DNA of 9,478 bases from an uncultured Collinsella sp. (lineage in GTDB: Bacteria > Actinomycetota > Coriobacteriia > Coriobacteriales > Coriobacteriaceae): the NCBI GenBank assembly GCA_958446785.1, contig CAUCXP010000041.1, positions 1 through 9,478 of the forward strand, written 5' to 3'. Shown here in pieces: positions 1-6,793 of this stretch. The position numbers and the translations under genes are program-made. The notes under the pieces were generated by a model. That model saw nothing but the letters and a program-made list of their open reading frames with translations, made no database searches and was not told where the DNA came from. Position 1 is the first letter of the stretch. Each line of letters starts with the position of its first letter.

Positions 1-19
1 ATGTACTCTCCTGTCTCCC

Positions 20-48
20 CCGTCGATTCAAAAACTAAAATCCGACGG
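20..48. other. Stem-loop in left-edge element
   Basis: CCGTCGATT at 20-28 pairs with AATcCGACGG at 39-48. This is a 9-bp stem with one bulged C and a 10-base A-rich loop. Read on the minus strand it lies about 130 bases beyond the transketolase stop codon. It could help end or protect that transcript, but no U-tract follows the stem. Confidence 0.35.
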
Positions 49-101
49 ACAAGGAGCGAGCGACCGTCAAGTGCCGCAGATTGCCGTGAAAGAGGAGCGC
101 C

Positions 102-118
102 GCGTACTTTGTGTACGC
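102..118. other. Short perfect hairpin in left-edge element
   Basis: GCGTAC (102-107) and GTACGC (113-118) form a 6-bp perfect inverted repeat around the 5-base loop TTTGT. It sits about 60 bases past the stop of the minus-strand transketolase gene. No T-run follows on either strand, so it is not a typical intrinsic terminator. Confidence 0.35.
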
Positions 119-176
119 AAGCGACGGTTTGAACGGCAAGGTGCGGTGCTTGGCGGCCGCGCAGCGTCTGTTTCTA

Positions 177-1115
177 CTAGTTGCCGAGGAACTCGGCGAC
201 CGTCTTGGCGATTCTGGCACCCGTCAGGCCGTAGTGCGCAAAGACCTCGGGGCTCGTGCCGGTGATGACCGGCGCATCGGGCAGGGAGAGGCACTTGACC
301 GGACACGGGCAATGCTCGCCCACGACCTGCGCGACCATGGAACCCAGGCCGCCGAAGGGGCTGTGCTCTTCGACGGTCACGACGGCGCGCGTGGCACCGG
401 CGGCCTCGATCACAGCCTCAGCATCGAGCGGCTTGACGCAATACATGTCGAGTACCGTTGCCGAGATGCCCTGCTCGGCCAGCAGATCGGCGGCGTCCAC
501 GGCATGGCGGACCATCTCGCCGGTGGCGACAATCGTCACATCGGCGCCGCGACGCACCCAAGTGGCGCGATCCATCTGGAACGGGCACTCGTCCTCGGTG
601 TACACGTCCTCCACCGGGTTGCGGCCCACGCGGATGTAGGCCGGCTTGTTGTCGGCGACCAGGGCACGCACGAGCTCGGCGGTCTGGAAGCGATCGCTCG
701 GCAGATACACGCGCATGTTGGGAATCGCGCTCATGGCGGCGATATCCTGCGCGGAGTGATGGCTCATGCCTAAGGCGCCGTAGGACACGCCGCCCGAGAT
801 GCCGATGAGCTTGACGTTGGTGTTGGAGTACGAAACGTCGACCTTGCACTGCTCATACGAGCGCGTGGTCACAAAGGACGCCGGCGAGGCGGCCCAGGCC
901 TTCTTGCCGCACGAGGCCATACCGGCGGCGATACTCACCAGGTCCTGCTCGGCGATGCCGACCTCAATGGACTGCTGGGGATACTGATCGAAGAACGGCG
1001 TGAGCGATGCGGAGCCGCGGGAGTCGGAGCACAGGACGACGATGTCTTTATCGGTTGCGGCGGCCTCGAGCAGCGTGTCGCAGATAGCCTTGCGGTTGGC
1101 GATCTTGTTAGCCAT
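177..1115 (-). CDS. Transketolase, C-terminal subunit (pyrimidine-binding and C-terminal domains)
   Basis: This is the second half of a split, thiamine diphosphate-dependent transketolase. Transketolase moves a two-carbon glycolaldehyde unit from a ketose to an aldose in the cytosol. The product has 312 residues, usual for stand-alone C-terminal subunits. The pyrimidine-binding domain covers roughly residues 5-165. It contains the GIAEQ motif at 53-57, whose Glu56 is the expected activator of the cofactor aminopyrimidine, and the His pair in MSHHSAQD at 117-124. The transketolase C-terminal domain covers about 190-310 (VTVEEHSPFGGLGS). The ATG at 1115 is chosen because AAGGAGG lies just upstream at 1122-1128; the frame is open further upstream but lacks conserved sequence. 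It overlaps the N-terminal subunit gene by 8 bases, implying translational coupling and equal subunit amounts. It is the last gene of the operon. Family certain; donor sugar unknown. Confidence 0.93.
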   Translation of the reverse strand: MANKIANRKAICDTLLEAAATDKDIVVLCSDSRGSASLTPFFDQYPQQSIEVGIAEQDLVSIAAGMASCGKKAWAASPASFVTTRSYEQCKVDVSYSNTNVKLIGISGGVSYGALGMSHHSAQDIAAMSAIPNMRVYLPSDRFQTAELVRALVADNKPAYIRVGRNPVEDVYTEDECPFQMDRATWVRRGADVTIVATGEMVRHAVDAADLLAEQGISATVLDMYCVKPLDAEAVIEAAGATRAVVTVEEHSPFGGLGSMVAQVVGEHCPCPVKCLSLPDAPVITGTSPEVFAHYGLTGARIAKTVAEFLGN

Positions 1116-1944
1116 TGATAGCCTCCTTATGGGCAGCGAAATCGGCGATGATCTGGGCATATTCCTCATCGTTGGGCAGGTGATGATGCCAGGCGGCCTT
1201 GTCCTCCATAACGGGCGAGCCATAGCCCTTCACCGTGTTGAGGATGATGACCGTGGGCTTGCCGCAGGTCTCGGCGGCCAGCGTCAGCGCGGCGTCGATG
1301 GCCTGGACGTCGTTGCCCGGAATGGACAGCACGTTCCAACCGAAGGCGGCCCAGCGCTCCTCCTGCGAATCCTGCTTCATGACGTCCTCGGTGCTGCCGC
1401 TGATCTGCAGGCGGTTGCGGTCCACGAGCGCGCACAGGTTATCGAGCTGGTAGTTGCCGCCGCTCATGGCACCCTCCCAGACCGAGCCCTCGGCAAGCTC
1501 GCCGTCGCCCATGATGGTGTAGACGCGGTAGTCGCGGCCATCCATCTTGCCGGCAAGCGCCATCCCGACGGCCACGGGCAGGCCATGACCCAGCGAGCCC
1601 GAGTTCATCTCGATGCCCTTGAGCTTGTTGTTGGGGTGGCCGATGTAGGGGCTGCCGAACTTAGAGAAGCGGGCCTTGACGTCGTCGAGGTCCAGATAGC
1701 CCTCGTGGCAGAGCACCGCGTAGTAGGCCTCCATGGCGTGGCCCTTGGAGAGTACGAAGCGATCGCGGTTGGGATCGTCGACGGTCTCGGGAGAAATGTT
1801 GAGGTGGTTGGCATAGAGGGTCATCAGCGCATCGATGACCGACATGTCGCCGCCGATGTGCCCGCCAGCGCCAGCCATGATGATATCGACGCAATCGCGG
1901 CGAAGGTCCCAACGCAGGGATTCAAGCTCTTCGATAGTTGCCAT
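1108..1944 (-). CDS. Transketolase, N-terminal subunit (diphosphate-binding domain)
   Basis: This is the first half of the split transketolase, carrying the thiamine diphosphate and metal site; it should form a heteromer with the subunit encoded at 177-1115. The product has 278 residues, normal for this half. Visible motifs are SKGHA (66-70), NSGSLGHGL (114-122) and the cofactor motif starting GDGELAEG (146-153) and ending at VDRNRLQ (174-180), where Asp147 and Asn177 are the expected magnesium ligands. HHH at 253-255 is also typical. The ATG at 1944 has an AGGAGAG ribosome binding site and starts the conserved sequence; earlier in-frame ATGs lie inside the isomerase gene. The start is 2 bases past the isomerase stop and the 3' end overlaps the next start by 8 bases, so all three genes look co-translated. 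It could serve the pentose phosphate pathway, but pairing with an isomerase under a LacI regulator suggests a dedicated catabolic role. Confidence 0.93.
   Translation of the reverse strand: MATIEELESLRWDLRRDCVDIIMAGAGGHIGGDMSVIDALMTLYANHLNISPETVDDPNRDRFVLSKGHAMEAYYAVLCHEGYLDLDDVKARFSKFGSPYIGHPNNKLKGIEMNSGSLGHGLPVAVGMALAGKMDGRDYRVYTIMGDGELAEGSVWEGAMSGGNYQLDNLCALVDRNRLQISGSTEDVMKQDSQEERWAAFGWNVLSIPGNDVQAIDAALTLAAETCGKPTVIILNTVKGYGSPVMEDKAAWHHHLPNDEEYAQIIADFAAHKEAING
1122..1128 (-). promoter_or_regulatory. Ribosome binding site deciding the start of the C-terminal transketolase gene
   Basis: On the minus strand AAGGAGG sits 6 bases before the ATG at 1115 and lies inside the coding end of the preceding gene. 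It excludes the longer in-frame start at 1223 and shows that the second subunit is re-initiated on the same message. Confidence 0.8.
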
Positions 1945-1946
1945 TT

Positions 1947-3347
1947 CTACTCTCCTCGCAGGTAAGCTTTGACGTCTTCTTCGATGGGGTCGTACAGGTC
2001 GGGGACAATGCCGATGTACTTGCACGCCTCGTAGAGCACCGGCACCACGTTGGCGTGAATGGCGACGCAGTGGTGGATGTAGGGACCCTCGACGATCTTG
2101 GCCTCGAGGCGCTTGAGGTTGTCGACCTCGACCCACAGGTAGGTGCCCATGCCGGCCGGGCCGTCGATGCCGCGGGCGTTGCCCAGCAGCAGCGAGTACT
2201 CGCCGTTGTCGCCGTCAAAGCGGGCAAGGGTGAGGTCGCCGTGCTTGGCTTCGGCCGTCAGCGCGCCGGGATGATCGAACGCCAGCGGGTAGGTGAGCTT
2301 GGGCTTGACGGCCGCACAGCTGCAGGGCCAGGGGCCGCAGTGCTGCAGCAGCTCGCCGTTCTCGTTATCGGGATGGCGCACGGTCCAGTCGGCGAACATG
2401 CCGCGGTGACGGCCCAGGTCGGCGGCCTCGACCATAAGCGCGGTGATAGCGCCATGGATGTCGGTCTCGCAGACGATGGGGATGCCCATCTCGTTGAGGA
2501 TTGCGTTGGCGGCGCAGGGCATAATGCCCAACTCGTCCTGCAGGGCGTTCCAGCACTGGATGGCGCCGGCGTTGCAGCCGTACTTCTCGACCAGGCGCTT
2601 CATGGCAATGGCGAGTCCTGCGACCGCAGGAACCTTGTCCTCGGGGATGCAGATCTCAAAGCTGTCACCAATGTGGGCGAGCATGGCTGCCATGGCCTGC
2701 TCGTCAGCCTGGGCGTCGCGCACGGCCTGGACAAGCTCGGTCATGGGGATGGGCGAAAGCTGGATGTTGAACTTCTCGAGCAGCTCGCCCTCGTTGCACA
2801 TGGTCGACCAGAAATCGAACGGACGGGTGGCCATCTGCAGGATGCGGGTGTGCTTGAAGGTCTTGACCACGTTGCACACGGCCAAAAAGTCCCAGACGCC
2901 GCGCTCGAACTCGGGATCGGTCAGACGGCAGTTGGTCATGTAGGTGAAGGGAACCTGGAAGCGGCGCAGGACCTTGCCGGTGGCGAACAGACCGCACTGG
3001 CTATCACGCAGACGGGTGCCGTCGGGCTCGGGGCGCTCGTCGCGCGGCCCCCACAGCAGCACGGGCAAGCCGAGCTCGCGGGCAAGGCGGGCGCAGACAT
3101 ACTCGGTACCAAAGTTGGCGTGGCAGAGCATGATGCCGTCGACGCCCTCGGCGCGGAACTTCTCGACGATAGGCGCGATATGGCTGTCGTCGAACAGCAG
3201 GCCCTCGTCGTTGATGTCGTCGATATCCACAATCTCGACGCCGATCTCGCGCAGGCGATCAGCCGTCAGACCGCGATACTTGATCGCGTCCGGCGCGCTA
3301 AAGATACTGCGGCGCGTGGGCACAAAGCCGAGCTTGATCTTGTCCAT
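1947..3347 (-). CDS. L-fucose/L-arabinose isomerase family sugar isomerase
   Basis: This is a cytosolic aldose-ketose isomerase of the fucose/arabinose isomerase superfamily, expected to use a divalent metal such as manganese. At 466 residues it matches the smaller, poorly characterised members and is shorter than E. coli FucI (about 590). The N-terminal part (1-170) has Rossmann-like alternation, for example GIMLCHANFGTEY (71-83). The conserved core is in the C-terminal half: AIQCWNALQ (262-270), CETDIHGAIT (293-302), HCGPWPCS (336-343) and HHCV (425-428). Glu294, Asp296, His336 and His425 or His426 are the likely metal or catalytic residues by analogy. The ATG at 3347 has a strong GGGGAGGA site 5-6 bases upstream. 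It is the first gene of the operon, 2 bases ahead of the split transketolase, so its ketose is probably the transketolase substrate or one step from it. No sugar kinase follows. Family sure, substrate not. Confidence 0.88.
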   Translation of the reverse strand: MDKIKLGFVPTRRSIFSAPDAIKYRGLTADRLREIGVEIVDIDDINDEGLLFDDSHIAPIVEKFRAEGVDGIMLCHANFGTEYVCARLARELGLPVLLWGPRDERPEPDGTRLRDSQCGLFATGKVLRRFQVPFTYMTNCRLTDPEFERGVWDFLAVCNVVKTFKHTRILQMATRPFDFWSTMCNEGELLEKFNIQLSPIPMTELVQAVRDAQADEQAMAAMLAHIGDSFEICIPEDKVPAVAGLAIAMKRLVEKYGCNAGAIQCWNALQDELGIMPCAANAILNEMGIPIVCETDIHGAITALMVEAADLGRHRGMFADWTVRHPDNENGELLQHCGPWPCSCAAVKPKLTYPLAFDHPGALTAEAKHGDLTLARFDGDNGEYSLLLGNARGIDGPAGMGTYLWVEVDNLKRLEAKIVEGPYIHHCVAIHANVVPVLYEACKYIGIVPDLYDPIEEDVKAYLRGE

Positions 3348-3513
3348 GTACGTCCTCCCCTAGTCACATGTTCAGTAAACAGACGCATGTTTCGTTTTGT
3401 TTTGTTTACTAAATGTTTTACTCTTTTGTTTAAAAGTTTAGCGCGAAAGTCTCGTAAACGGTAGAGAAATCAGCCTAAACGGTATGTAAACAATCTGAAC
3501 ATACAAGGGCAAC
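3348..3513 (-). promoter_or_regulatory. Promoter/operator region of the isomerase-transketolase operon
   Basis: This AT-rich block in a GC-rich window precedes the isomerase gene. It holds repeated GTAAACA/TGTTTAC motifs: 3375-3381, 3403-3409, 3454-3460 (last base G) and 3486-3492. TTTACTAAA (3405-3413) is a palindrome around a single base. The overlapping TAAATGTTT (3410-3418) also occurs in front of the LacI-type gene. TAAACGGTA occurs twice (3455-3463, 3476-3484), exactly 21 bases or two helical turns apart. ATGTTCAG (3368-3375) and CTGAACAT (3495-3502) form an inverted repeat framing the block. A possible minus-strand -35 TTTACG with TTTAAA 18 bases on is a weak promoter guess. The regulator encoded at 3605-4615 is the obvious ligand; which motif it binds is inferred. 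Confidence 0.6.
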
Positions 3514-3542
3514 AAAAAGAGGGCCCCGAAGGACCCTCTTTT
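3514..3542 (-). terminator. Intrinsic terminator of the LacI-type regulator gene
   Basis: On the minus strand AAAAGAGGG pairs with CCCTCTTTT, with an inner CC/GG pair beyond one mismatch, closed by a TTCG tetraloop, and the stem runs into T5. C(UUCG)G loops are a classic stable terminator form. It lies 63 bases past the regulator's stop codon. The A-run on the other side makes it look bidirectional, but no plus-strand gene ends here. It isolates the regulator from the isomerase operon, so each has its own promoter. Confidence 0.88.
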
Positions 3543-3604
3543 GAATAGCGCTATGTTTACTGCCCTAGCGAGCTTTGGCACGCTGCAGGCGATGCCGTCT
3601 CCGC

Positions 3605-4615
3605 CTAGATTTCGCGCACGCTCTGGCGCTCGACAAAATAGGTCGACACAGCCGTTTTGCAGGTATAGCTCTTGGGATTGCGGATGTTGCCCACCAGACG
3701 GCGCACCGCGATCTCGCCCACCTCGTGTTTGGGAACATGCACCGTGGTGAGCGGCGGGTTGGAGAAGGCGCCCAGAGATAGGTCGTCAAAGCCGATGATC
3801 GAGACATCCTCGGGCACACGTATACCGTGCTCATTCAGCGCGCGCATGGCGCCTACGGCAAGCACGTCGTTCTCGGCAAAGAAAGCCGTCGGCAGGTTGT
3901 CGCGTGAGACGCTGTCGAGCCACGCGCCCATGTCGCGATAGGCGCCCTCGAGCGTGGTGCCCAGCGTGACGCGCCATGCCGGATTGGCCTCGAGGCCCGC
4001 ATCCTCAAGCGCTTGTCGATAGCCGCGCTCGCGGTCCTTAAAGTTGCGGATGCGAAGGTCGCCCGCCAGATAGCCGATTTGCTTGTGACCTTTCTCGATA
4101 AGGTAGTCCACGGCGCGCAGTACCGAATCGGTATTGGCAATGACCACGGCATCGAAGTACTGGCGGTCGCTCCAGCCATCGAGCACAATCAGGTGGGCGG
4201 CGGCGTTAGCGAACAGGGCGTAGTCTTCCTCACCCAGCTCGGTACCCATCAGCACGATAGCAGCGGACGGATCGGCGATCAGGCCCTCGACCTGCGGACG
4301 CACGGCGTCTAGGTCGCTAAAGTCGAGCGAGACAAAGCTCGTGCTCATGCCGTGGCGACGCGCCTGGCGCTCCACGCCCTCGATGACCGCGGGGTGGAAG
4401 GTGCTCTCGTCCAGGATGGCGCCCGTCTTGCGCGCGAGCACAAACTGGATGCTCTCGAGCTGCGTCGACTGCTGATAGCCGAGCGACTGCGCGCACTCCA
4501 GGATGACTTTGGCGGTCTCCTCGCTCACGCTGCGCTTGCGGTTGAGCGCGTTGGACACGGTTGCGGGCGAAAAACCGGTGATGCGGCTGATCTCGCGAAC
4601 ACTTGCTTTGGCCAT
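3605..4615 (-). CDS. LacI family transcriptional regulator
   Basis: This is a DNA-binding repressor or regulator of the LacI/GalR family, 336 residues, normal length. Residues 4-50 form the helix-turn-helix and hinge (SVREISRITGFSPATVSNAL, with SLGY at 44-47). Residues 57-330 form the periplasmic-binding-protein-like effector domain, ending in the familiar VSIIGFDDL (271-279) and LTTVHVPKHEVGEIAVRRL (289-307). The ATG at 4615 is chosen because the helix-turn-helix begins right after it; an ATG 27 codons earlier gives a non-conserved leader. The ribosome binding site is a modest AGGGGGA. The gene is monocistronic, with its own promoter and terminator, and lies directly upstream of the isomerase operon in the same direction. 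Its likely role is sensing the sugar or a phosphorylated intermediate of that operon; the effector is unknown. Confidence 0.93.
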   Translation of the reverse strand: MAKASVREISRITGFSPATVSNALNRKRSVSEETAKVILECAQSLGYQQSTQLESIQFVLARKTGAILDESTFHPAVIEGVERQARRHGMSTSFVSLDFSDLDAVRPQVEGLIADPSAAIVLMGTELGEEDYALFANAAAHLIVLDGWSDRQYFDAVVIANTDSVLRAVDYLIEKGHKQIGYLAGDLRIRNFKDRERGYRQALEDAGLEANPAWRVTLGTTLEGAYRDMGAWLDSVSRDNLPTAFFAENDVLAVGAMRALNEHGIRVPEDVSIIGFDDLSLGAFSNPPLTTVHVPKHEVGEIAVRRLVGNIRNPKSYTCKTAVSTYFVERQSVREI

Positions 4616-4710
4616 TGTTCCCCCTAGCAACGGTCGTGGCGGAGCATCGTGGCCTGACCGTCCCGTGACTCGACAACTAAACGACCGCAAATTCAATCTA
4701 AACAGAATAG

Positions 4711-4720
4711 TAAATGTTTA
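4711..4720. promoter_or_regulatory. Candidate LacI-type operator overlapping the regulator's -10
   Basis: TAAATGTTTA is palindromic except for its central two bases, as expected for a LacI-family operator with a degenerate centre. It overlaps the proposed -10 box, so bound protein would block transcription. Nine of its bases (TAAATGTTT) recur at 3410-3418 before the isomerase gene. Binding by the neighbouring regulator is inferred. Confidence 0.5.
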
Positions 4721-4744
4721 ATAGCTAGTTTAGCCTGTTGTCAA
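4716..4744 (-). promoter_or_regulatory. Promoter of the LacI-type regulator gene
   Basis: On the minus strand a perfect -35 TTGACA (4739-4744) is followed after 17 bases by TTAAAC (4716-4721), a poor but usable -10. This predicts a leader of about 90 bases before the ATG at 4615. The candidate operator at 4711-4720 overlaps the -10, consistent with autorepression. The rest of the 4616-4818 gap shows no gene. No clear terminator is visible after the nucleoside hydrolase, so its transcript may read through into the regulator. Confidence 0.5.
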
Positions 4745-4818
4745 GCGAAGCGACGCGACTATTCCCCCAACGGGCGTATTTACTCGGTAGCTAATCTGGA
4801 ACGGGGCACAGAAACCGT

Positions 4819-5793
4819 TTAGCCAAGGATGCGAGCCATGCGTGCCTTAAACTCCACGAGGAAACGTGGGGCGTCCACGGTGAGCGCCACGAGCGCGCTC
4901 TTATCCGGATCGGACAGACGGTGCTCGTCACAGATAGTGCGGCCGCGGTACTCGCCCAGCAGGTCGACACGAAGATTGCAGCCGAGCGCACCCACGAGCG
5001 TGGGATCAATCGCCACGGCAACCGCCAGCGGATCGTGCAGCGCGCAGCCGCCCAGGTAGGGCGCGTTCATTTCGTACGAACCGATATAGTGCTCGACCAT
5101 GCTCGCAAACGCGCAGCCAGCCATAGTGCCCGAGCCCGTCCAGCCGGCAACGTCGCGACGTGTGAGCACCACGCGGTGCGTCACATCCAAGCCCACCATG
5201 GTGAGCTTGCGGCCCGAGCGCAACACGGCGTCGGCAGCCTCGGGGTCGCCCGCCATGTTGGCCTCGGCGCCCGCGCTCACGTTGCCGGGCACGGTAAGCG
5301 CACCGCCCATCACGACCACGCGGCCGATGGACATCATCGCCGCCGCATCGCGCTCCAGGGCAAGCGCCAGATTGGTGAGCGGGCCGGTCGCAACGTAGAC
5401 CAGATCGGGACCATAGGTACGCGCGGCATCAATCAGGTAATCGACCGCCGCATTGCCATCGGCCGACGTCGCGCCCACCGGCTCGTACGGCGAGGCGGGC
5501 ACGCTTGCGCCGCCGATGCCGTTCTTGCCGTGGATAAGCGTGGTGGACGCCGGCGGCGTGTAGGGTTCGGTCGCTTTCATGGGACGATCGGCGCCCAGGT
5601 ACACCGGCACCTCGGGACGACCCAACAGGTCGAGCACCGCCAAGCAGTTGTGCGCTGACTGCTCGACGCGCACGTTGCCAAAGCACGTGGTGATGCCGAC
5701 GAGCTCCACCTCGGGGCTCGCGATGGCATAGGCGAGCGCCATCGCATCGTCCACACCCATATCCAGATCAAGGATCAGCTTCTTGGTTGCCAT
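4819..5793 (-). CDS. Nucleoside hydrolase, IunH family
   Basis: This cytosolic enzyme is expected to split the N-glycosidic bond of ribonucleosides into free base and ribose, using a bound calcium ion. It has 324 residues, usual for the inosine-uridine preferring family. The hallmark Asp cluster is DLDMGVDDAMAL (9-20), where Asp11, Asp15 and Asp16 match the calcium-binding DxDxGxDD. Other family motifs are CFGN (37-40), HGKNGIGG (88-95), TGPLTNLALAL (136-146), VMGGA (161-165), AGDPEAAD (181-188) and LHDPLAVA (252-259), where Asp254 is the last calcium ligand and His253 is near the active site. The ATG at 5793 is 4 bases after the ribokinase stop, so the genes are coupled, and together they form a nucleoside-to-ribose-5-phosphate route. 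Purine or pyrimidine preference cannot be read from sequence. Confidence 0.93.
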   Translation of the reverse strand: MATKKLILDLDMGVDDAMALAYAIASPEVELVGITTCFGNVRVEQSAHNCLAVLDLLGRPEVPVYLGADRPMKATEPYTPPASTTLIHGKNGIGGASVPASPYEPVGATSADGNAAVDYLIDAARTYGPDLVYVATGPLTNLALALERDAAAMMSIGRVVVMGGALTVPGNVSAGAEANMAGDPEAADAVLRSGRKLTMVGLDVTHRVVLTRRDVAGWTGSGTMAGCAFASMVEHYIGSYEMNAPYLGGCALHDPLAVAVAIDPTLVGALGCNLRVDLLGEYRGRTICDEHRLSDPDKSALVALTVDAPRFLVEFKARMARILG

Positions 5794-5797
5794 TGTT

Positions 5798-6793
5798 CTA
5801 CTCCGCTTCTCCGTCTACATTCAAACCGTCTAAATCAAACTTGTGCTCGACTTCCGCACGCGTGGGAATTGATTGCTGAGCGCCCAGGCGCGACACCGTC
5901 ACCGCCGAGGCGCGAGTACCCGCGGCCATGCACTCAAAGAGCGGCAGGCCCTCCAGACGAGCCGCCGCCAACGCGCCGATAAACGTATCGCCCGCGGCCG
6001 TCGTATCGACCACCGCGCTCGAAAGCGCCGGCATGCGCAGCGGCTCACCGCCATCGCCGAGCGTAACCGAGCCGGCGCCGCCCAACGTGATGACCGCAGC
6101 CCCGGCGCCCTTGTCGAGCAGCGCATTGAGCGCGGCGACGCAACTCGCATCATCTGTGGGCAGAATGCCCGTCAGCATCTGGCACTCGGTCTCGTTGGGG
6201 CAGACCAAGTCGACCGCAGGCCACGCTCCTGCCGGCAGGTCGCAGGCGGGCGCCGGGTTAAAGATCGTATAGAACCCCAGCTCGTGAGCGCAAGCAAGCG
6301 CCTCGGCCGTCGCTGCAAGGTCACATTCGCCCTGGGCAATAAAGACGCTTCCGGCAGCCGGGGCAATCTCGCTGGCATCGCCGTCGAGCTCGTCGGCCAC
6401 CAAGCGCCTCAGTGCGCGGGCAACGTCCTCGCCCGCAAGCGCATGGTTGGCGCCCGGCGACAGCACGATGCGGTTGTCGCTCTCGCAGCGAATGATAGTC
6501 GCGGTACCGGTCTCCACGTCATCGCGACGCGCCACGAACTCAACGCCCACGCCGGCATCCTGGAGCCCTGCCACGAGCGCATCGCCAAAGGTATCGCGCC
6601 CAACAGCGCCGATCATGCACGTGCGCGCACCCATGCGCGCAGCGGCAACGGCCTGATTGGCTCCCTTACCGCCGGCGTTGGTGATAAAACCGCTGCCATC
6701 GACCGTCTCGCCCGCACGCGGCATGCGCTCGCACGCCACCGAAAGGTCCATGTTCATGCTGCCGAACACCGCAACGATGCTGTGATCCGCCAT
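5798..6793 (-). CDS. rbsK: Ribokinase (PfkB family carbohydrate kinase)
   Basis: It is predicted to phosphorylate ribose at O5 with ATP in the cytosol, giving ribose 5-phosphate. It has 331 residues against about 309 for E. coli RbsK; part of the excess is an acidic C-terminal tail ([17 protein letters not shown], 315-331). N-terminal GSMNMDL (11-17) and the sugar-binding [17 protein letters not shown] (39-55) are strongly ribokinase-like. NPAPA (179-183) and PNETE (199-203) are family motifs. The PfkB signature DTTAAGDTF (263-271) supplies the catalytic base Asp269. The ATG at 6793 follows GAGGAGG and begins the conserved fold; an upstream in-frame ATG at 6922 would add 43 unrelated residues. 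It is the first gene of a two-gene operon with the nucleoside hydrolase, which would supply its ribose. Ribose is the best-supported substrate, although PfkB kinases vary. Confidence 0.92.
   Translation of the reverse strand: MADHSIVAVFGSMNMDLSVACERMPRAGETVDGSGFITNAGGKGANQAVAAARMGARTCMIGAVGRDTFGDALVAGLQDAGVGVEFVARRDDVETGTATIIRCESDNRIVLSPGANHALAGEDVARALRRLVADELDGDASEIAPAAGSVFIAQGECDLAATAEALACAHELGFYTIFNPAPACDLPAGAWPAVDLVCPNETECQMLTGILPTDDASCVAALNALLDKGAGAAVITLGGAGSVTLGDGGEPLRMPALSSAVVDTTAAGDTFIGALAAARLEGLPLFECMAAGTRASAVTVSRLGAQQSIPTRAEVEHKFDLDGLNVDGEAE

Larger units (their letters stand above)
1..176 (+). repeat. Left-edge intergenic element with an open plus-strand frame; probable genus-specific repeat
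   Basis: This stretch lies 3' of the split transketolase gene and holds no convincing gene. A plus-strand frame is open from base 2, past the window edge, to a TGA at 263-265, so it would run 87 bases into the opposite-strand transketolase gene. It reads in part VPQIAVKEERRVLCVRKR and then RQGAVLGGRAASV around 71-172. No ATG with a ribosome binding site precedes it. From memory, and unverified, near-identical peptides recur as short hypothetical ORFs in Collinsella genomes, which suggests a dispersed DNA element whose sequence happens to stay open rather than a protein gene. Two small hairpins (20-48 and 102-118) lie in it. Only one copy is visible here, so the repeat status is inferred. Confidence 0.45.

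Noticed and set aside
1000..1965. 321-codon plus-strand open frame opposite the N-terminal transketolase
   Set aside because: Its sequence is low-complexity Ala/Val/Gly/His-rich, as expected from reverse-complemented high-GC codons, and it covers well-supported transketolase coding sequence.
177..3347. D-apiose degradation operon (isomerase, kinase, split apulose-4-phosphate transketolase)
   Set aside because: A dedicated apulose kinase is not in the operon; the only kinase in the window is a clear ribokinase in a separate operon with a nucleoside hydrolase. Kept only as a distant alternative.
1938..3464. 508-codon plus-strand open frame opposite the isomerase
   Set aside because: It is the antisense shadow of a GC-rich gene: the minus-strand frame has family motifs, good ribosome binding sites and operon spacing, while this frame shows no recognisable domain.
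3514..3542. Terminator as an attenuator for the isomerase operon
   Set aside because: It lies upstream of the probable isomerase promoter and close behind the regulator's stop codon, and there is no leader peptide or competing stem. It fits a simple regulator terminator.
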